Assembly: GCF_030272615.1 (NCBI RefSeq)
Contig: NC_081415.1
Coordinates: 268,562,425-268,626,424, forward strand
DNA length: 64,000 bases
Source of the DNA: Cryptomeria japonica
Taxonomy: Eukaryota; Streptophyta; Pinopsida; Cupressales; Cupressaceae
Direction of reading: 5' to 3'
Shown here: one piece after another, positions 46,623-58,802 of the stretch
How positions within the stretch are numbered: position 1 is the first letter of the stretch
Layout: every line of letters starts with the position of its first letter
Made by a program: the position numbers and the translations under genes
Notes under the pieces: generated by a model
The model's input: only the letters and a program-made list of their open reading frames with translations
Databases searched by the model: none
Told to the model about the DNA's origin: nothing

Positions 46623-49600
46623 TTACCGAAGCTTGACCAACTTCAAAATTTCTAGATAAGCTTTCTCCAGTAACTCCACATAAGTATCCCAACCGGTTTT
46701 GAATCTATTGGAAATAGATACAAGTCCACTCAATAAATGTGTAAAACATTCTTTCTCATATACCTCTATCGGTGTGGTCTTTCCCTCCATATCCATGCAT
46801 TCTTTCTTGTGTACACGGAGTGAATCCAATCGTGGACTCACCAAGCCTCTTAGACTTCTGGCTCTTCTAATTATTTTGTCTCTTTCCTTCTCAAGAGCAT
46901 AAATTTGGTTCTCCAAAATCAAAATTTGACCATCAATTGATGTAGTCAATGAAATCAATCCACCAAAAAGAGTTAGCTATACTTGCAATTTTCTCCCGAA
47001 TCTCCTTTATCTTTCTATCTACATTTGTTGTAAGTATTTCAGTGTTACAACATACCCTATATATATTTGTAAATTATTTCAAATAATTTTCTATTAGGAT
47101 TAGCTTCTCCTCAATATTTTTCTTCTTTGTTTCAATTACCTAATCAAATGCAGCTCTCTTAGCCTGAGTAAACCTTTCTAGTGCTTGTCGGTTTGATATT
47201 TGTTGTAAGGATTGAAAGTCCTTTGAGATATGCTCAGTGATTATATTAATCTTTCTAGATGGGCTCACTTCATTTTCAATCTTACACTCTAGGACTAGTC
47301 TGTGTAAACAAGTGATTGATTGATCTATAATCCCTTTATCTGTGGATCCCTCTTTCATCAGTTTTTGTGCTACCATCATCATCAGTTCAATGGGACTCAT
47401 CTATGTGATGCTTTTCTTTTCTACTTGAGAAGCGTTAGTTGACAATAATGATGGATCAACAACTGGTACCCTTTCGGATTCCCCTGTTTTCTCCTCTAAA
47501 ATTTTATCCTTTATAACCTCCTCACTTGCATCAGTGACTTCACCATTTGGTGCAGTCTATGTAACTGTTGGTTCCTCTGTAGGAACAATAACCTCAACCT
47601 GTACATTTGTATCTGGAGGAGAATCGAACTCAATAGTAGTATCCTATACAATGTTAGCTTCTTCATTCTTTGTATTAGTCGGTAACTCAATATTTGTCTA
47701 TACATCTGTATTTACTGGGGGCTCAATTTCCACTATCTTAATATTTTTCAAAACTGAGGGTGAAGTACCCATAATCCCCTTTCCTTTTCCTTCAATTGGG
47801 GTATCTACAGTGTCTGTCTTGGTTTACAGTGAAGTAAAGAATCCTCTATTTTCTCCCAAATATTTAACCCATGCTATTTGAGTCTCCTTTATTATTTCAT
47901 TTACTCTTCCTAGCATCAGACTAGTTATCCTATGTTTCTATTGAAAACTTTTCTCTCTGCCACCTCAAGTGTCTTTTCCTTTTCATCAGGAGCTATAGTA
48001 ACACAGATAGATAATAGTTCTTAAATTTTTAATGTGTTTATCCTCTTGTATAGCTGATAATATTCTAGCATCTAACATGCTATATAACTCCGCTAGTATT
48101 TGATTTTCTATTTCTATTGAGGCTTTCTTATAAATTTCCAAGTATAATAGGACTGCTTCCTCTACCTCTCTTTGTTTATCATCCTCTAAGTTTTCATAAT
48201 AAAGCTGAACATTCTTCAACATGCCATCTTTAGTGATTTCATCTACCAATTATGCACAAGTTCTAGGTGAAACCTTACCAGAATCAATGTCATTCTTCTT
48301 CTTCCTCTTGGCAGTACCAGATGTAGCTGTTGGTGTAGCTCTAGGTGCTTGCTTCTATGCTGGTAGCTTGATTGTGACCTTCCCAACCGGTTGCTTCTCT
48401 CTTTGTTTCCTCCAGATTCTTCCTAACAACCCTCTTAAATGCTAATGGTGTGTCATCCTCTGATTCTAATTCTGCAAGAACATGCTCAATATGAACTTCC
48501 AGATCCTTCCTCTTTCTACCTTTCTCTAGGACAACATCAATTAGTGCTTTTATGTCCTTTGAGACCTTCTACACAAATTTGCTTTCTTTTCCTTCCTTTT
48601 TCTCTCTTTTCTTTTGGTTGAACTTTGTTTCAACCTCTTGGGTTTTCTATTGTGCAGTACCACAGGGCTTCTCTGCCTCATCAATTGGTGCATCAATCAA
48701 CATTTTTACATAGGCATCAAGAATCTTGGAATCCACCTCATAGCCCATTTCTTCAATCCAGATCCTTTGGGGCTTAACTGCTTTCATGAGTGTCTCATAC
48801 TTCTTTACCATGAAGCATATGTCAGTCGAATATTTTTCTATAATATGCTTAGGTACCCTTACCCTAGACCTCATAGATTTTTGAAATACCTTAAAATACA
48901 CCCATACCTTATCATCTCTCTTACTTCCTAATGCAGCAATTGATTGTTTCCATTGTCTTCCTACCGGGATGTCAAAAGCCCATTGCTTCTTACCAGAACT
49001 AGGTGTATCGTTCAAAAAATATAACATGAGGAAAACTAACAAGTTTCCATACCGGAATGTACCCTTCTTCTCACCCTTGATCTTCCCTAAGTTTATTAAC
49101 AACTCATCAAGCATCCAACCACATAGATCTGATTTTACATTATCTCTCATCATTTTGTATGCACGTAAAATGCATGAACTGGAAACAGAATTTAGTCATT
49201 TTGACTGAGTTACCTTATACCCGATGATCATACTATCAAATTTGATGTTTGTGTCGGTGATGGTGCTCACTTTCTTGGATCTTTTGTCAGATGTAGCGTC
49301 AGTGATATTCCTCACGGAATTATTTGAAACTTTCTTGTCTGGATGTTTCCCTACCGATGGCGAACCAGTGATTGCCCAGATGGCTTCCTTGGTGATTTTG
49401 TAAGGTTTGTTCAGCCATATAAATTCCCCATGTACTCTGTTGAGTACATATCTAATTATCTCATCTTGAAACTCTGAAATATCCAGAATGTTTGTAAACC
49501 CTAATTCTTCAATATGTTTATATGCCAGTTTGATCTTTCCAAATTCTCCTATTAGCTCACTCATATACATGTCCTTAATCTCTGAAGTTTGTAAGTCCTT

Positions 49601-49795
49601 TATGTGACAGTGAATATATTCCCTAACCTCCTCTACATACAAAACTCCCTCTGGGACGTGATGAAACACTCCAACCAAATCTTCCATTTTAGCCACATGT
49701 GGATACCGCTTGAAAATTGGCATGGGGCAGTCCTTGACCTATACTATAGTCAGGTTTGCAACAAAAATAGGAATAGATGATGATCCCACTTCCAT
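46623..49795 (-). pseudogene. Array copy 3 ORF2 (unknown protein)
   Basis: Homologue of NA1 and copy 2 ORF2. ATG at 49795, end at 46623. Open pieces are 49196-49723 (an early stop lies after Ile-Val), 48647-49153, 47986-48249, 47140-47400 and 46623-46958. The conserved N-terminal block has His-Gly-Glu-Phe-Ile-Trp-Leu and Pro-Ser-Val-Gly-Lys-His-Pro-Asp-Lys-Lys. Where copy 2 has a stop near 42987, this copy reads through. It differs from copy 2 at roughly a fifth to a quarter of residues in the N-terminal block, by eye, so the duplication is not recent. Confidence 0.75.
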
Positions 49796-50155
49796 GTTTA
49801 AGGATAAATACCTTTTGATCACTCTCGATGAAAACGTTCAACAAATTCTTCCAGACACCGATGAAATCGTTCAAGAAGAAATCTGATTGCTCATAATTGC
49901 CTTAGATCACACTTAGTCACTCTTAATCGCTCTCAATGCAGGGTGATTAACAATGAAGTGTATTCGACCTTGTAACCTTCGATAAAAATCCTATCTTCCA
50001 TTGACATAAATGACTGCCGGTGAAAGATACCAGATCTTGCTCAGAACATATCCATGCCGGATAATCATCTCTAATATTTGAAACATTTTTAAGAACCTCT
50101 TCCCAAGGCATATGCAACATCTTCATGAATTTTGGCTACCTCTAAGGCATCTGTC

Positions 50156-51277
50156 TTAGTTACCAGATGAGCTCCCTATCAGTGCAGGAGCAGCCCCTTC
50201 TATCAGGTAAGTAACTAGGACATTCCCATTTGACGGTTGTTCTTCAGTCTTCATAACCCATCTCTAAGTATGATCTTGCTGGATTTCACTAACCTTCTCT
50301 TTTCCTTTCTCATTTGATCCTCCATTACTAACCGATGGATTTCTTCTTGTACACAATTTAGCATTATGTCCAACCTCATTAAATGCATAACATGTAACAT
50401 TATTCTTTTCAATTTCTTTGCTAAAGCTTGTGAAATTGCTTGACCTGCATTGATTACCCATATGTCCAAATTTTCCACATGCATAGCATTTAACATTCAT
50501 TCTGCAATCTTATGTCTTATGAGCAACCTTATTGCATTTAGAACATTTACCGGGAACAAAATCAGGGTTTTGATTTGCTCTGTTTCTACATTGTTTAGCC
50601 ATGTGACCAAATCTATTGTAAACAAAACATTTACCATTGAATTTATAAGAATTAAATTGTCTTATTGGTGCCTTATGGTTTTTATCTTCATTAGTAGTAC
50701 CAGAATTGTCTCCTTGCTCAAATCCAAGTCCAGTGGAATCTCCAATTTGCCTCTGTCTCTTCAATAACTCATCAAGTTGTGTCGAGCTGATCTTGAATTT
50801 TTCTTTGTACTCACTTGTAGTAGTTAAATCTTCTCTTAGTATTATCATTTGTATCTCGAGATCTTGTTCATTACTCTGGGATTGTACCAAATCAGTTCTC
50901 AGCATATCATTTTCATGAACCAACCTACCACATTCTTCAAATTTGTTCTTCAGAAATACATCAAGATTTTATTTCTTTTTCTTTATGTCCTCAATCTCCT
51001 TAGACATCCTCATAGTCATAATTTTCATTTCATTTTTCATAACCATGTTCTCCTGATTCAATTTCTGACATTGTTCCTTAAGTGCATTTTTCTCTTCATC
51101 ATCCTGATTTTGCAAAAGTTCCTTCCTCCTAGATTGAACAGATGATAACCTCTCTTGTAGGACAAAAATGAATTCCTTAGCAGAATTCAATTCATTTTGT
51201 AGCTTTAAATTCTTCAACCTTTCAGCATCATACTCTTCAAAAGCCATCTCAAGTTGCTTCTCCAAAGCCATATTCAT
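50156..51277 (-). pseudogene. Array copy 3 ORF1 (Gag-like)
   Basis: Starts Met-Asn-Met-Ala-Leu-Glu-Lys-Gln at 51277. Coiled coil to about 50800, then knuckles: the first has Tyr for the second Cys, the second has Ala-His-Lys-Thr-stop, the third is intact (Cys-Tyr-Ala-Cys-Gly-Lys-Phe-Gly-His), and the fourth has Phe for the second Cys. TAA end at 50156. The four-knuckle layout therefore holds in all three copies although individual knuckles have decayed. Confidence 0.75.
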
Positions 51278-51331
51278 TGATTTCGGTTTCAGGATCTTCC
51301 TCAAGCTATTAAACTTCCTCCGAGGCACAAG

Positions 51332-51343
51332 TATCTGATACCG
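51332..51343 (-). other. Primer binding site of array copy 3
   Basis: Minus strand CGGTATCAGATA, two bases from LTR C; a decayed tRNA-iMet site. Confidence 0.65.
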
Positions 51344-51345
51344 AT

Positions 51346-52250
51346 TGTTGGAAACTAATAACACTGAGAGGGGGGGTGAATCAATGTTATACTAGAATAA
51401 TAAGTTTTAGCCTTATTAAAACATGCATACACCAATTGGTATATTGGTATAAACAAAATTGAAAGAAGTAAAGCAACTAATAAGCCAATCACATAAATGA
51501 GAATCATAACACAGAGATTTATACATGGAAAACCTCAAACAGGAAAAACCACGATGGGATTTGTGACCCACAATATCAATCCACTAGCCATACGAAGAGA
51601 TATTAAAATATATGAGGGGAATGCACTTGCAGGAAGACTTACAGCCTAGAGCACACTACTCAATCACAATAGGAGCCTCATTGACTACATAAAATTCCAA
51701 ACTACAATCCGGAGAAGTTTGAATTTCTAAGATAGCATCTTTTATGCCAGAATACAGTTCTGGTTTAAGCTCTATCTGTTTCGGTCCGAATCCCTAAACC
51801 GTTTATCGGAATAACCCTTACAATAATTTCCTCACATACGTGATCTCTCTAATATATTTCACATCATATTACATTGACATATCCATATATCTCTTGTCTC
51901 TCTATATCAAAAATGATCTATCAAACTATCCTATATACCCTATACAAATTTTGCATGCCTTATGTTGGCTTACAAAGATATATACAATATGAAATTAAAT
52001 GTCAGCCAGATAACATAAATGCATAAACATTAAAATTAATTTGCCGATGTTGGATCCAATATATGTTGGCCTCCAATACCGATAACCTTTACTAAACCAT
52101 GTCGGCTTGCATTGCCGGTGACCAAAGAAATCCTTCTGTCCTATCGGTGTCAGTGTAGAATCTGTGAAGTTTCTGCTGGTACACCATAAAATTATGTTGC
52201 CATCAATGACAACATAGTGAAACTAGCCAATAGAGTGTCAATTGCCAACA
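51346..52250 (-). repeat. Array LTR C (5'-most)
   Basis: 905 bp. Minus strand TGTTGGCAATTG at 52250 to TTTCCAACA at 51346. Its TATA motif is mutated (AATATATT near 51850). GATTA follows at 52251. Confidence 0.9.
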
Positions 52251-52255
52251 GATTA

Positions 52256-52986
52256 AAACAGAGAGATGGGGGAGAGTTCTGAATGATTTAGATGATTTTT
52301 CTTGCAAGGCAATTCAGGAAACTTGTGGGTGAAGAATACTTAATTATAAGTATAGGTATCATGTCAATTGCAATATCCAAGCAACATTAGTTGCCATCTT
52401 ACTCTCTGTAGGCTTTGCAAAAGATGAATTAATCTTGTTGATCAGAGCTATTTTTAGAGAAGAGTTCTTGGGATATCTAGAACAAGTGGTGGGTAGTCTA
52501 GATGAGAATTTGAGGATCCCTTTCCTGGTGGATTATGTAGTAGCCACAGGAGAAAGAAGGGGAAAAAATGTAGGGCATAACATAGTTAAATGTATGCTAC
52601 TTGAAATAAGGGATAGAGAAATGCTTGAATAGAGTGAAAATATTTGCAGAAATGCAGACTTTCTCTTCAAATGGTTACATTTGAAAGAAGCACCTATCAG
52701 TAATTGGTGGGTTGATTACCTGAGGAAAAAAGGGTTTGAGACACCAGATAACATGCAAGAGGTTCCCATGGAGAGGATCCAAGTCATCCTACTAGTAATT
52801 ATAAAGGCTTCTTTGGTAAAAGGGAAAACAAACAAGGATGGCAGGGCCTCCAACAGTGTAATGATTACTAACAAGGAGAAGGAAGGACCTTCTTCCCCTC
52901 AAATAAAAAAGATGGATTGTGATTTTGTTGACTTGAGTAATATGGAGGATTCAATTTGTATTTTTTTTTTTAAGCTTACCTTATAA
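52256..52986 (+). pseudogene. Unknown reading frame, right part
   Basis: Continues the frame of 39389-39494. It stays in one frame to the stop at 52984-52986, interrupted by TGA near 52333 and TAG 52630-52632. The longest pieces are 65 and 101 codons (52435-52632, 52681-52986). It is charged, with Asn-Trp-Trp-Val-Asp-Tyr-Leu near 52700 and a Lys-rich end. No domain is recognised. It could be a host exon or part of another transposon. I see no splice evidence. Confidence 0.5.
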
Positions 52987-53050
52987 GTAGGATGATACGT
53001 GTCTATATCAACCAACTTTATGAGGAATGGACATCTATATCTCTTACTAT

Positions 53051-53929
53051 TGTAAGGAAGTTAAGTAGCGAAACAACTTCCTACACTAACCTTGAGAGGA
53101 TGGTAATGTAAATAAAATTGACAAATCATCACAACAATTACATAAACTTAACAGAAATACTCATAAATAACATTCATACCACACCACAATGATTTACATG
53201 GGAAAAACCCTTTCGACAGAAAAACCCCACACTCCAAAAGTTGCCTAATATATTATTCAACAATCAAAAATAGATTACAATATACTTGCAAAGAAAGCTC
53301 TTTGAAGGAGTACCACTAATTAGAGATTCAAAGGTAACTCAATAGCCATAAGACTCTTACACACAACCTCTATCTCACACACCTCATATATAGGAGATAC
53401 AATACAAGAAACCATCAAACGATATTACAAAACCATGGGCTAAAACAACCCAATAAGGTGTAGCTGACCTTATCTCCTTTCTAGATGTCCTATGATGTGT
53501 GTCCCTCCCTTTTACAACTCATTTATGTCTCAGATGTATTTTATATTTCCTATTTCAGGAGTACAAACTTCTGGAGTCCATAACCTGACAACTATGTGTC
53601 TTATTGACAAACCGTTTGAAGCATTGGAAAGCTCTCAAAGTGTTCCATTGCCTCGTAAACTGCTATACCATTTACACCCAGTTTTCAGGGTGTTTTGGGG
53701 CCTGTAAAGTTCTCAAAATTAAGTTTAAACCTTTCATTGGACCCCTCCAAAATGAAAACTTTAATATCTTCAAAACTAGCTATGATCTTATGATGAAACT
53801 TTACCGAAATACTTATCTAGCCAACCAAAAGGTTTGGAGAGAATTTTGCACTATTTCATGTTGAAATGAAAACTTACTATAACTAGTGAACTCATGTAAA
53901 TGCAAGGTTGAGACACCATTTTCCCAACA
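53051..53929 (-). repeat. Copia 3' LTR
   Basis: 879 bp, minus strand TGTTGGGAAAATGG at 53929 to TTCCTTACA at 53051. AAGTAGGAGATT (minus) next to it is the polypurine tract. Confidence 0.9.
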
Positions 53930-53984
53930 AATCTCCTACTTGTCGAACAGCTTGCAAGAGAAAAGGGAGTATCAATACAATGAA

Positions 53985-55775
53985 TCAATTGTTAGGGGCC
54001 ATAAGGACCATAGATTCCAAAGACCATTTGAACTTCTCTGTACTCACAACCTTAGTTAAAGAATCTACAAAATTCATCAAAGTTTCTACCTTAACCAGCT
54101 TCACCCTACCATCTTCGACCATATCTCTGACAAAATGATATTGAACATCAATGTGCTTGGTTCGGACATGAAATGTCGGGTTCTTAGCTAGGTAGATCAC
54201 ACTCAGAGTGTCACAATATACTGCCACTGCTCCTTGTTTTATTCCAATATCCAAACATAGTCTCTTAAGATAAATGGTATCTTTACAAGCATGAGTATCT
54301 TCCATATACTCTGCTTCAGTAGTGGACAAAGCAACCAAAACCTATCACTTACTCATCCAACTAATTGCACCACCAAATAAAGTAAACACATAAGCATTGG
54401 TGGATCTTCTACTATCAATATTACCTGCCCAGTCTAAATCCACAAAACCATGAATATCAAGGGAGAACACATCTCCAACTAAATTACCATGATAGCACAA
54501 ATAATACTATGAGGTACCCTTCAAATATTTGAAGACTCTTTTGACTGCATCCCAATGAACTCTACCTAGATTAGACATATATCTAGAAAGAACTCCCACT
54601 TCTTGGGAAATGTCTAGTCTAGTGCAAACCATAACATACATCAAACTTCCAACTGCACTCTGGTAAGGCACTCTTCTCATGTCTTCCATCTCCGATGGGG
54701 ATGTAGGAAAATCTGCAACAGATAATTTCATTCCAACTGTAAAATGAACACACAATGGTCTACAATCCTGCATGTTTAACCTCTATAACACTAAACTCAC
54801 ATACTTACTCTGACCTAGCCATAGATTTCTATTCTCTCTATCTCTTCTAATTTTCATCCCAAGAATGTTCTTTGTTGCACCAATATCTTTCATTTCAAAT
54901 TTAGCAGTGAGCTGAGACTTTAGTTATGAAATTGTACCTTTCCATTTACCAATGAATAACATATCATGAACATACAATGCAATGTATAGGAAATGATCAA
55001 CATCAAATTTATAATAAACACAGTGATATGATTTAGAAAGCTCAAATCCCAAATTCAACACATGTATCAAATTTCTGGTACCACGTCCTAGGACTCTATT
55101 TGAGGCCATACAGGGATTTCTTTAATTTACAGACCAAATTACGTTTACCTTTTACCACATAGTGCTTTGGTTGTGTCATATAAATATTCTCCTCCAAATC
55201 ACCATGAAGGAAAACAGTTTTCACATCCATTTGCTCAACCTCTAAATCATAAGCAACAACAATAGAAAGCAAAAATCTAATGGATGTCATTTTTGCAACA
55301 GGAGAAAATATATCACCATAATCAACACCCTCAACCTAAGAGTATCCTTTTGCAACCAACCTCGCTTTATACTTCTCAATGCTTCCATCTGATCCAATTT
55401 TTTTCCTTAACACCTATTTGCAACCAACAAGCTTTTGTCATTCAAGAAATGGTACAAGATCCCATGTATCATTCTTTTTCAAAGCTTTCATTTCTTCTTC
55501 CATAGCAATCTTCCAGTATTCTGCATCATTCATACGTAATGCCTCTTTTATAAATTTTGGTTCATCCACATTAGTATTCAAAGAAAAATAGATCTCCAAT
55601 CATTAGGTGAATACCTTTCAGGTGGTTGTCTACATCTTGTAGACCTTCGAACAAGTTGAGTTGGAGGTTCTTCCTCCTCTTCTAAAGATTCAGAGCTAGA
55701 TGAGATCTCCTCAACTTCTTGCCTATCTAGAGGTCTCGATTCAACTCTTTTAGGTGTAGAAGGGAATTGAATCAC
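53985..55775 (-). pseudogene. Copia reverse transcriptase and RNase H
   Basis: Minus strand. Reverse transcriptase motifs include Glu-Gln-Met-Asp-Val-Lys-Thr-Val-Phe-Leu-His-Gly (55096-55290), with Val in place of the usual Ala, and Leu-Tyr-Val-His-Asp-Met-Leu (54924-55109), where the catalytic Tyr-Val-Asp-Asp has become Tyr-Val-His-Asp. Tyr-Gln-Ser-Ala-Val-Gly-Ser-Leu-Met-Tyr lies in 54507-54773. RNase H (53985-54338) has Leu-Ser-Thr-Thr-Glu-Ala-Glu-Tyr and Lys-His-Ile-Asp-Val. The pieces lie in several frames. The catalytic change alone would abolish polymerase activity. Confidence 0.9.
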
Positions 55776-55793
55776 ATCTTCCTTTTTAGTCTA

Positions 55794-56606
55794 TTATGGC
55801 TGCAATGCAACAAAAAGAGACTTAATTTCTCTGAAAATAATACTTCTACTATGAATTACCTTTTGTGCAACAAGGTCCCAAAGCTTGTATCCTTTTACAC
55901 CATAATTGTACCTAATGAAGGTACATTTCATGGCCTTGTTCTCCAAATTTATCTGCTTCTCCTTTGGCACATGTGCATATGCCTTGCAACCAAAAACTCT
56001 AAGATGTCTCAATGAAGTCTTGTGACCCAACCATGCTTCCATAGGCATTTTATCAACAAGGGTTGATGTAGGAGACCTGTTAATTAGGTAGCAAGCAGTG
56101 GCAATAACTTCCACCCAAAAATTTTGTTCTAAACCAACACCACTCAGCATACTCCTAGCCTTCTCCATCGGTGTCCTGTTCATTCTTTCTGCAACTCCAT
56201 TATGTTGTGGAGAATATGGAGTTGTCTTATGTTTGTTAATGTCACAGTCTTTATAGAATCTATCAAAATCATTAGAGAAAAATTCACCACCATTATCAGT
56301 CCTCAAACATTTAATTTTCTTTCCAGTTTGTAACTCAACCATTTCTTTAAATTCTTTAAATCAACTAAAAACTTCAGATTTACTCTTTAGAAAATTTACT
56401 CATGTCCTTCTACTAAAGTCATCAATAAATGAAACATAATGTGTGGATTTTACAATCGAAGGAACATCTACAAGACAAAACACATCAGAATGAATAAGAT
56501 CCAAAACACCACAAGATTTATGAGAACTTGAGTAAAACTGAACGCGGTTTTGTTTTCCATAAATGCAATGCTCACAAAAATCAAATTCAAGATTACAATC
56601 ATTCAA
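55794..56606 (-). pseudogene. Copia integrase
   Basis: Minus strand. The pre-integrase His-Cys region (56400-56606) has Cys-Glu-His-Cys-Ile-Tyr-Gly-Lys and His-Ser-Asp-Val with the first catalytic Asp. The core (55794-56342) has Leu-Arg-Thr-Asp-Asn-Gly-Gly-Glu-Phe with the second Asp and Pro-Gln-His-Asn-Gly-Val-Ala-Glu with the catalytic Glu. It continues with Pro-x-Glu-Ala-Trp and Phe-Gly-Cys-Lys-Ala-Tyr, typical of copia. A frameshift separates the two parts. Confidence 0.9.
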
Positions 56607-58025
56607 ACCTTAAACAAGGTTTTTATTTTTCAAGATCCTTATACCCTTTTTTCCAATGTGGCCAAGCCTTTGGTGCCATAACATAGTCTTCTCTGTAGGT
56701 AAATTTACTATAGAAGAAAGAGCACCTTTCGGTACTCAAATCCATTTCCATCTCTTGAAGGTGAAACCCTCAAAGTATCCGATGAAGTATCCACAGATTT
56801 ACTTTTTACAGAAGTTCTATTAGACTCAACAGTGTATGCGTCTAGATAATACAAAGTGTCAAACCTGACACCTCTAGCAATTACCATAGCACCCTTAATC
56901 ATCTTACATCCATCTTCATATAATACTACCTACACACCCGCATCTATCAGTTTGCTCATAGATAACATATTTCATTTTAATCCAGGGATATGTAGCATAC
57001 CATTAATCCTTTTTATTCTACCATCAGAAAACCTAATACTAACTTTACCTTGACCAACAATGTCTAAATGTGAATCATCACCCAAGTACACCTTACCTCC
57101 ATTAAATTCTTCATATTTAGAACACCAATCTCTATTGGTAGTCATATGAAAAGATGCACCTGAGTCAATTAACCAGGCATCATTACCTACATGAGTCGCC
57201 AAAGCTGCAATGAATGCATCACCATCTTCCTTCTCGGACTCAGAATTAGAATCAAACTTCTTCTTTTTCTTCTTCTTTTCTTCTTTGCAATCCTTACATA
57301 TGTGACCTACTTTACCGCAATTCCAGCAAATGACTTTGGACTTTCTAGGAGATTTTGATCTCCCTCTCAATTTGGACTTATCACGCTTCTCATTCTTCTT
57401 GCCTTTCTCCTTAGGTCTTCTATGAACAGTTAGGGTTTCCTTTGAATTGAGGGATACCTTCCTCCACATCTCTTCATCAAGTAGGGAACCCACCACATCT
57501 TCAGACTTCAAAACAATAGAAGTACTACTGATAGCCATAACAAGAGAATCCCATGAATCAGGCAAAGAACAAAGCAAGATCTGGTATTTCTCCTCTTCAT
57601 TCATCTTAACATCGATAAATACTAATTGAGCCACCAATTACATATTGAATGCTTCCAGGTGGTCTGTAATTCATCCACCCTCTTCCATCTTCAAGGAATA
57701 CAATTTCTTCCTCAAGAAAATATAATTTAATAAATATTTCCATTGATAAATTTCACCAAGCTTAGTCCATGGTGTCTTTGCAGAGTTTTCTTCGTGGACA
57801 TTGATCAGAACAATCTACCAAACACATTTTGATTAGACCCTTGGATTTTCAGTCCATAACATCATACTGAGACATTGTAGTATGATCTGAGGGCCTTTGG
57901 ACATTTTCATCAACAGTATCCCACAGATCTTGATCTATTAGCAGATCTTCCATCTTCAACTTCCACATCTCAAAATTTGTTCCATTAAATTTCTCCACCT
58001 CTATTTTCCCTGACGAAATTGCCAT
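56607..58025 (-). pseudogene. Copia gag and protease
   Basis: Minus strand. Gag starts Met-Ala-Ile-Ser-Ser-Gly-Lys-Ile-Glu-Val-Glu-Lys-Phe-Asn-Gly at 58025, with Trp-Lys-Leu-Lys-Met-Glu after it, the normal copia Gag opening. 56972-57637 holds the rest: Leu-Pro-Asp-Ser-Trp, a CCHC knuckle [14 protein letters not shown], a Lys-rich run, and the protease motif Trp-Leu-Ile-Asp-Ser-Gly-Ala-Ser. The protease active site is intact in this fragment. The stretch 56607-56902 is a degenerate link to integrase. Confidence 0.9.
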
Positions 58026-58130
58026 CTGAAAATTTCTGCAACAAGATGAAAAAGTGTTTTCTGCATGTAAGCTCCCACTCAAATTTGGATTAGTTAAAAA
58101 AACCCACAACTGAAACCAAAGGTGATCAAG

Positions 58131-58141
58131 CTCTAATACCA
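58131..58141 (-). other. Copia primer binding site
   Basis: Minus strand TGGTATTAGAG, one mismatch from the tRNA-iMet site, two bases from the 5' LTR. Confidence 0.85.
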
Positions 58142-58143
58142 CT

Positions 58144-58570
58144 TGTAAGGAAGTTAAGTAGCAGAACAACTTCCTACACTAACCTTGAGAGGATGGTAAT
58201 GCAAACAAAATTTATAGATCATCATAATAGTTATGGAAACTTAACAAAAATACTCATAAATAACATTCATACCACAACACAGTGATTTACGCAGGGAAAA
58301 ATCTTTTGGGAGAAAAACCCCACACTCCAAAAGCCGCCCAATATATTATTTAGCGATAAAAAACAAATTACAATATATTTGCAGAGTAAGCTCTTCACAG
58401 GAGTACCACTAATCAAAGATTCAGAGGTAACTCAATAGCCATAAGACTCTTACATACACCCTCTATCTCACGCACCTCATGTATAGGAGATACAAAATAA
58501 GAAACTATCAAACGGTATTTCAAAACCATGGGTTAAAACCACCCAATAAGGTGTAGTTGATCTTATCTCC
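58144..58570 (-). repeat. Copia 5' LTR, visible part
   Basis: 427 bp, collinear without gaps in length with 53051-53477 of the 3' LTR. It stops at TATCTCC, where the 3' LTR continues TTTCTAGATG; the break is the gypsy B3 insertion. Confidence 0.9.
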
Positions 58571-58742
58571 TGTAGCGTCCTAAAATTGTGACACTTGCAA
58601 TTTCGACTGCATTTCGGTCTTCACGATGGCGACGCAACACGCAACCTGAATGGAGACCCCGAAACCTGATTATGACACCAAAAACTGCATTTTTCAAGCA
58701 CCCTGGCCTGAACCTCCTTGCACCTTGCTGTCCCGGGAGGTG

Positions 58743-58802
58743 GGACCAGAGCGCCCAGCACCCTGGTCCCTCAGGACCAGGGCGCCCAGCGCCCTGGTCC
58801 CT
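58743..58802 (+). repeat. Tandem GC-rich hairpin units in the B3 LTR
   Basis: Two 29-bp units differing at two positions, period 31. Each begins GGACCAG and ends CTGGTCCCT, so each can fold on itself. They also carry GCGCCC inside. They are strongly GC-rich in an AT-rich setting. Confidence 0.9.

Larger units (their letters stand above)
39495..52250 (-). mobile_element. Tandem NA-family array: LTR-internal-LTR-internal-LTR
   Basis: Three LTRs (39495-40432, 45430-46368, 51346-52250) separate two internal domains of 4997 and 4977 bp, all on the minus strand. The only target-site duplication is GATTA at 39490-39494 and 52251-52255, perfect and outside the whole array. The middle LTR serves both copies: primer site on one side, purine tract on the other. 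Each interior carries an ORF1 and ORF2 homologous to NA1, and no polymerase. Most likely the result of unequal LTR-LTR recombination between alleles of one insertion, now diverged. Confidence 0.92.
53051..58570 (-). mobile_element. Ty1/copia element, 5' LTR interrupted by gypsy B3
   Basis: Minus strand. 3' LTR 53051-53929; coding region 53985-58025 in the copia order gag, protease, integrase, reverse transcriptase, RNase H; primer site 58131-58141; 5' LTR from 58144, cut at 58570 by gypsy B3. The rest of the 5' LTR should lie beyond B3, outside the window. Left flank ACTAT (53046-53050) should be one half of the target-site duplication. Confidence 0.93.

Noticed and set aside
39495-52250. Two independent NA insertions side by side
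   Set aside because: There is only one target-site duplication, at the outer edges, and the middle LTR is shared by both interiors.
53051-58570. Integrated plant pararetrovirus
   Set aside because: Integrase, copia domain order, LTRs and a tRNA-iMet site identify a copia retrotransposon; there is no movement protein or viral coat motif.
58743-58802. CRISPR-like array
   Set aside because: Only two units, no spacers of regular size, plant retroelement context.
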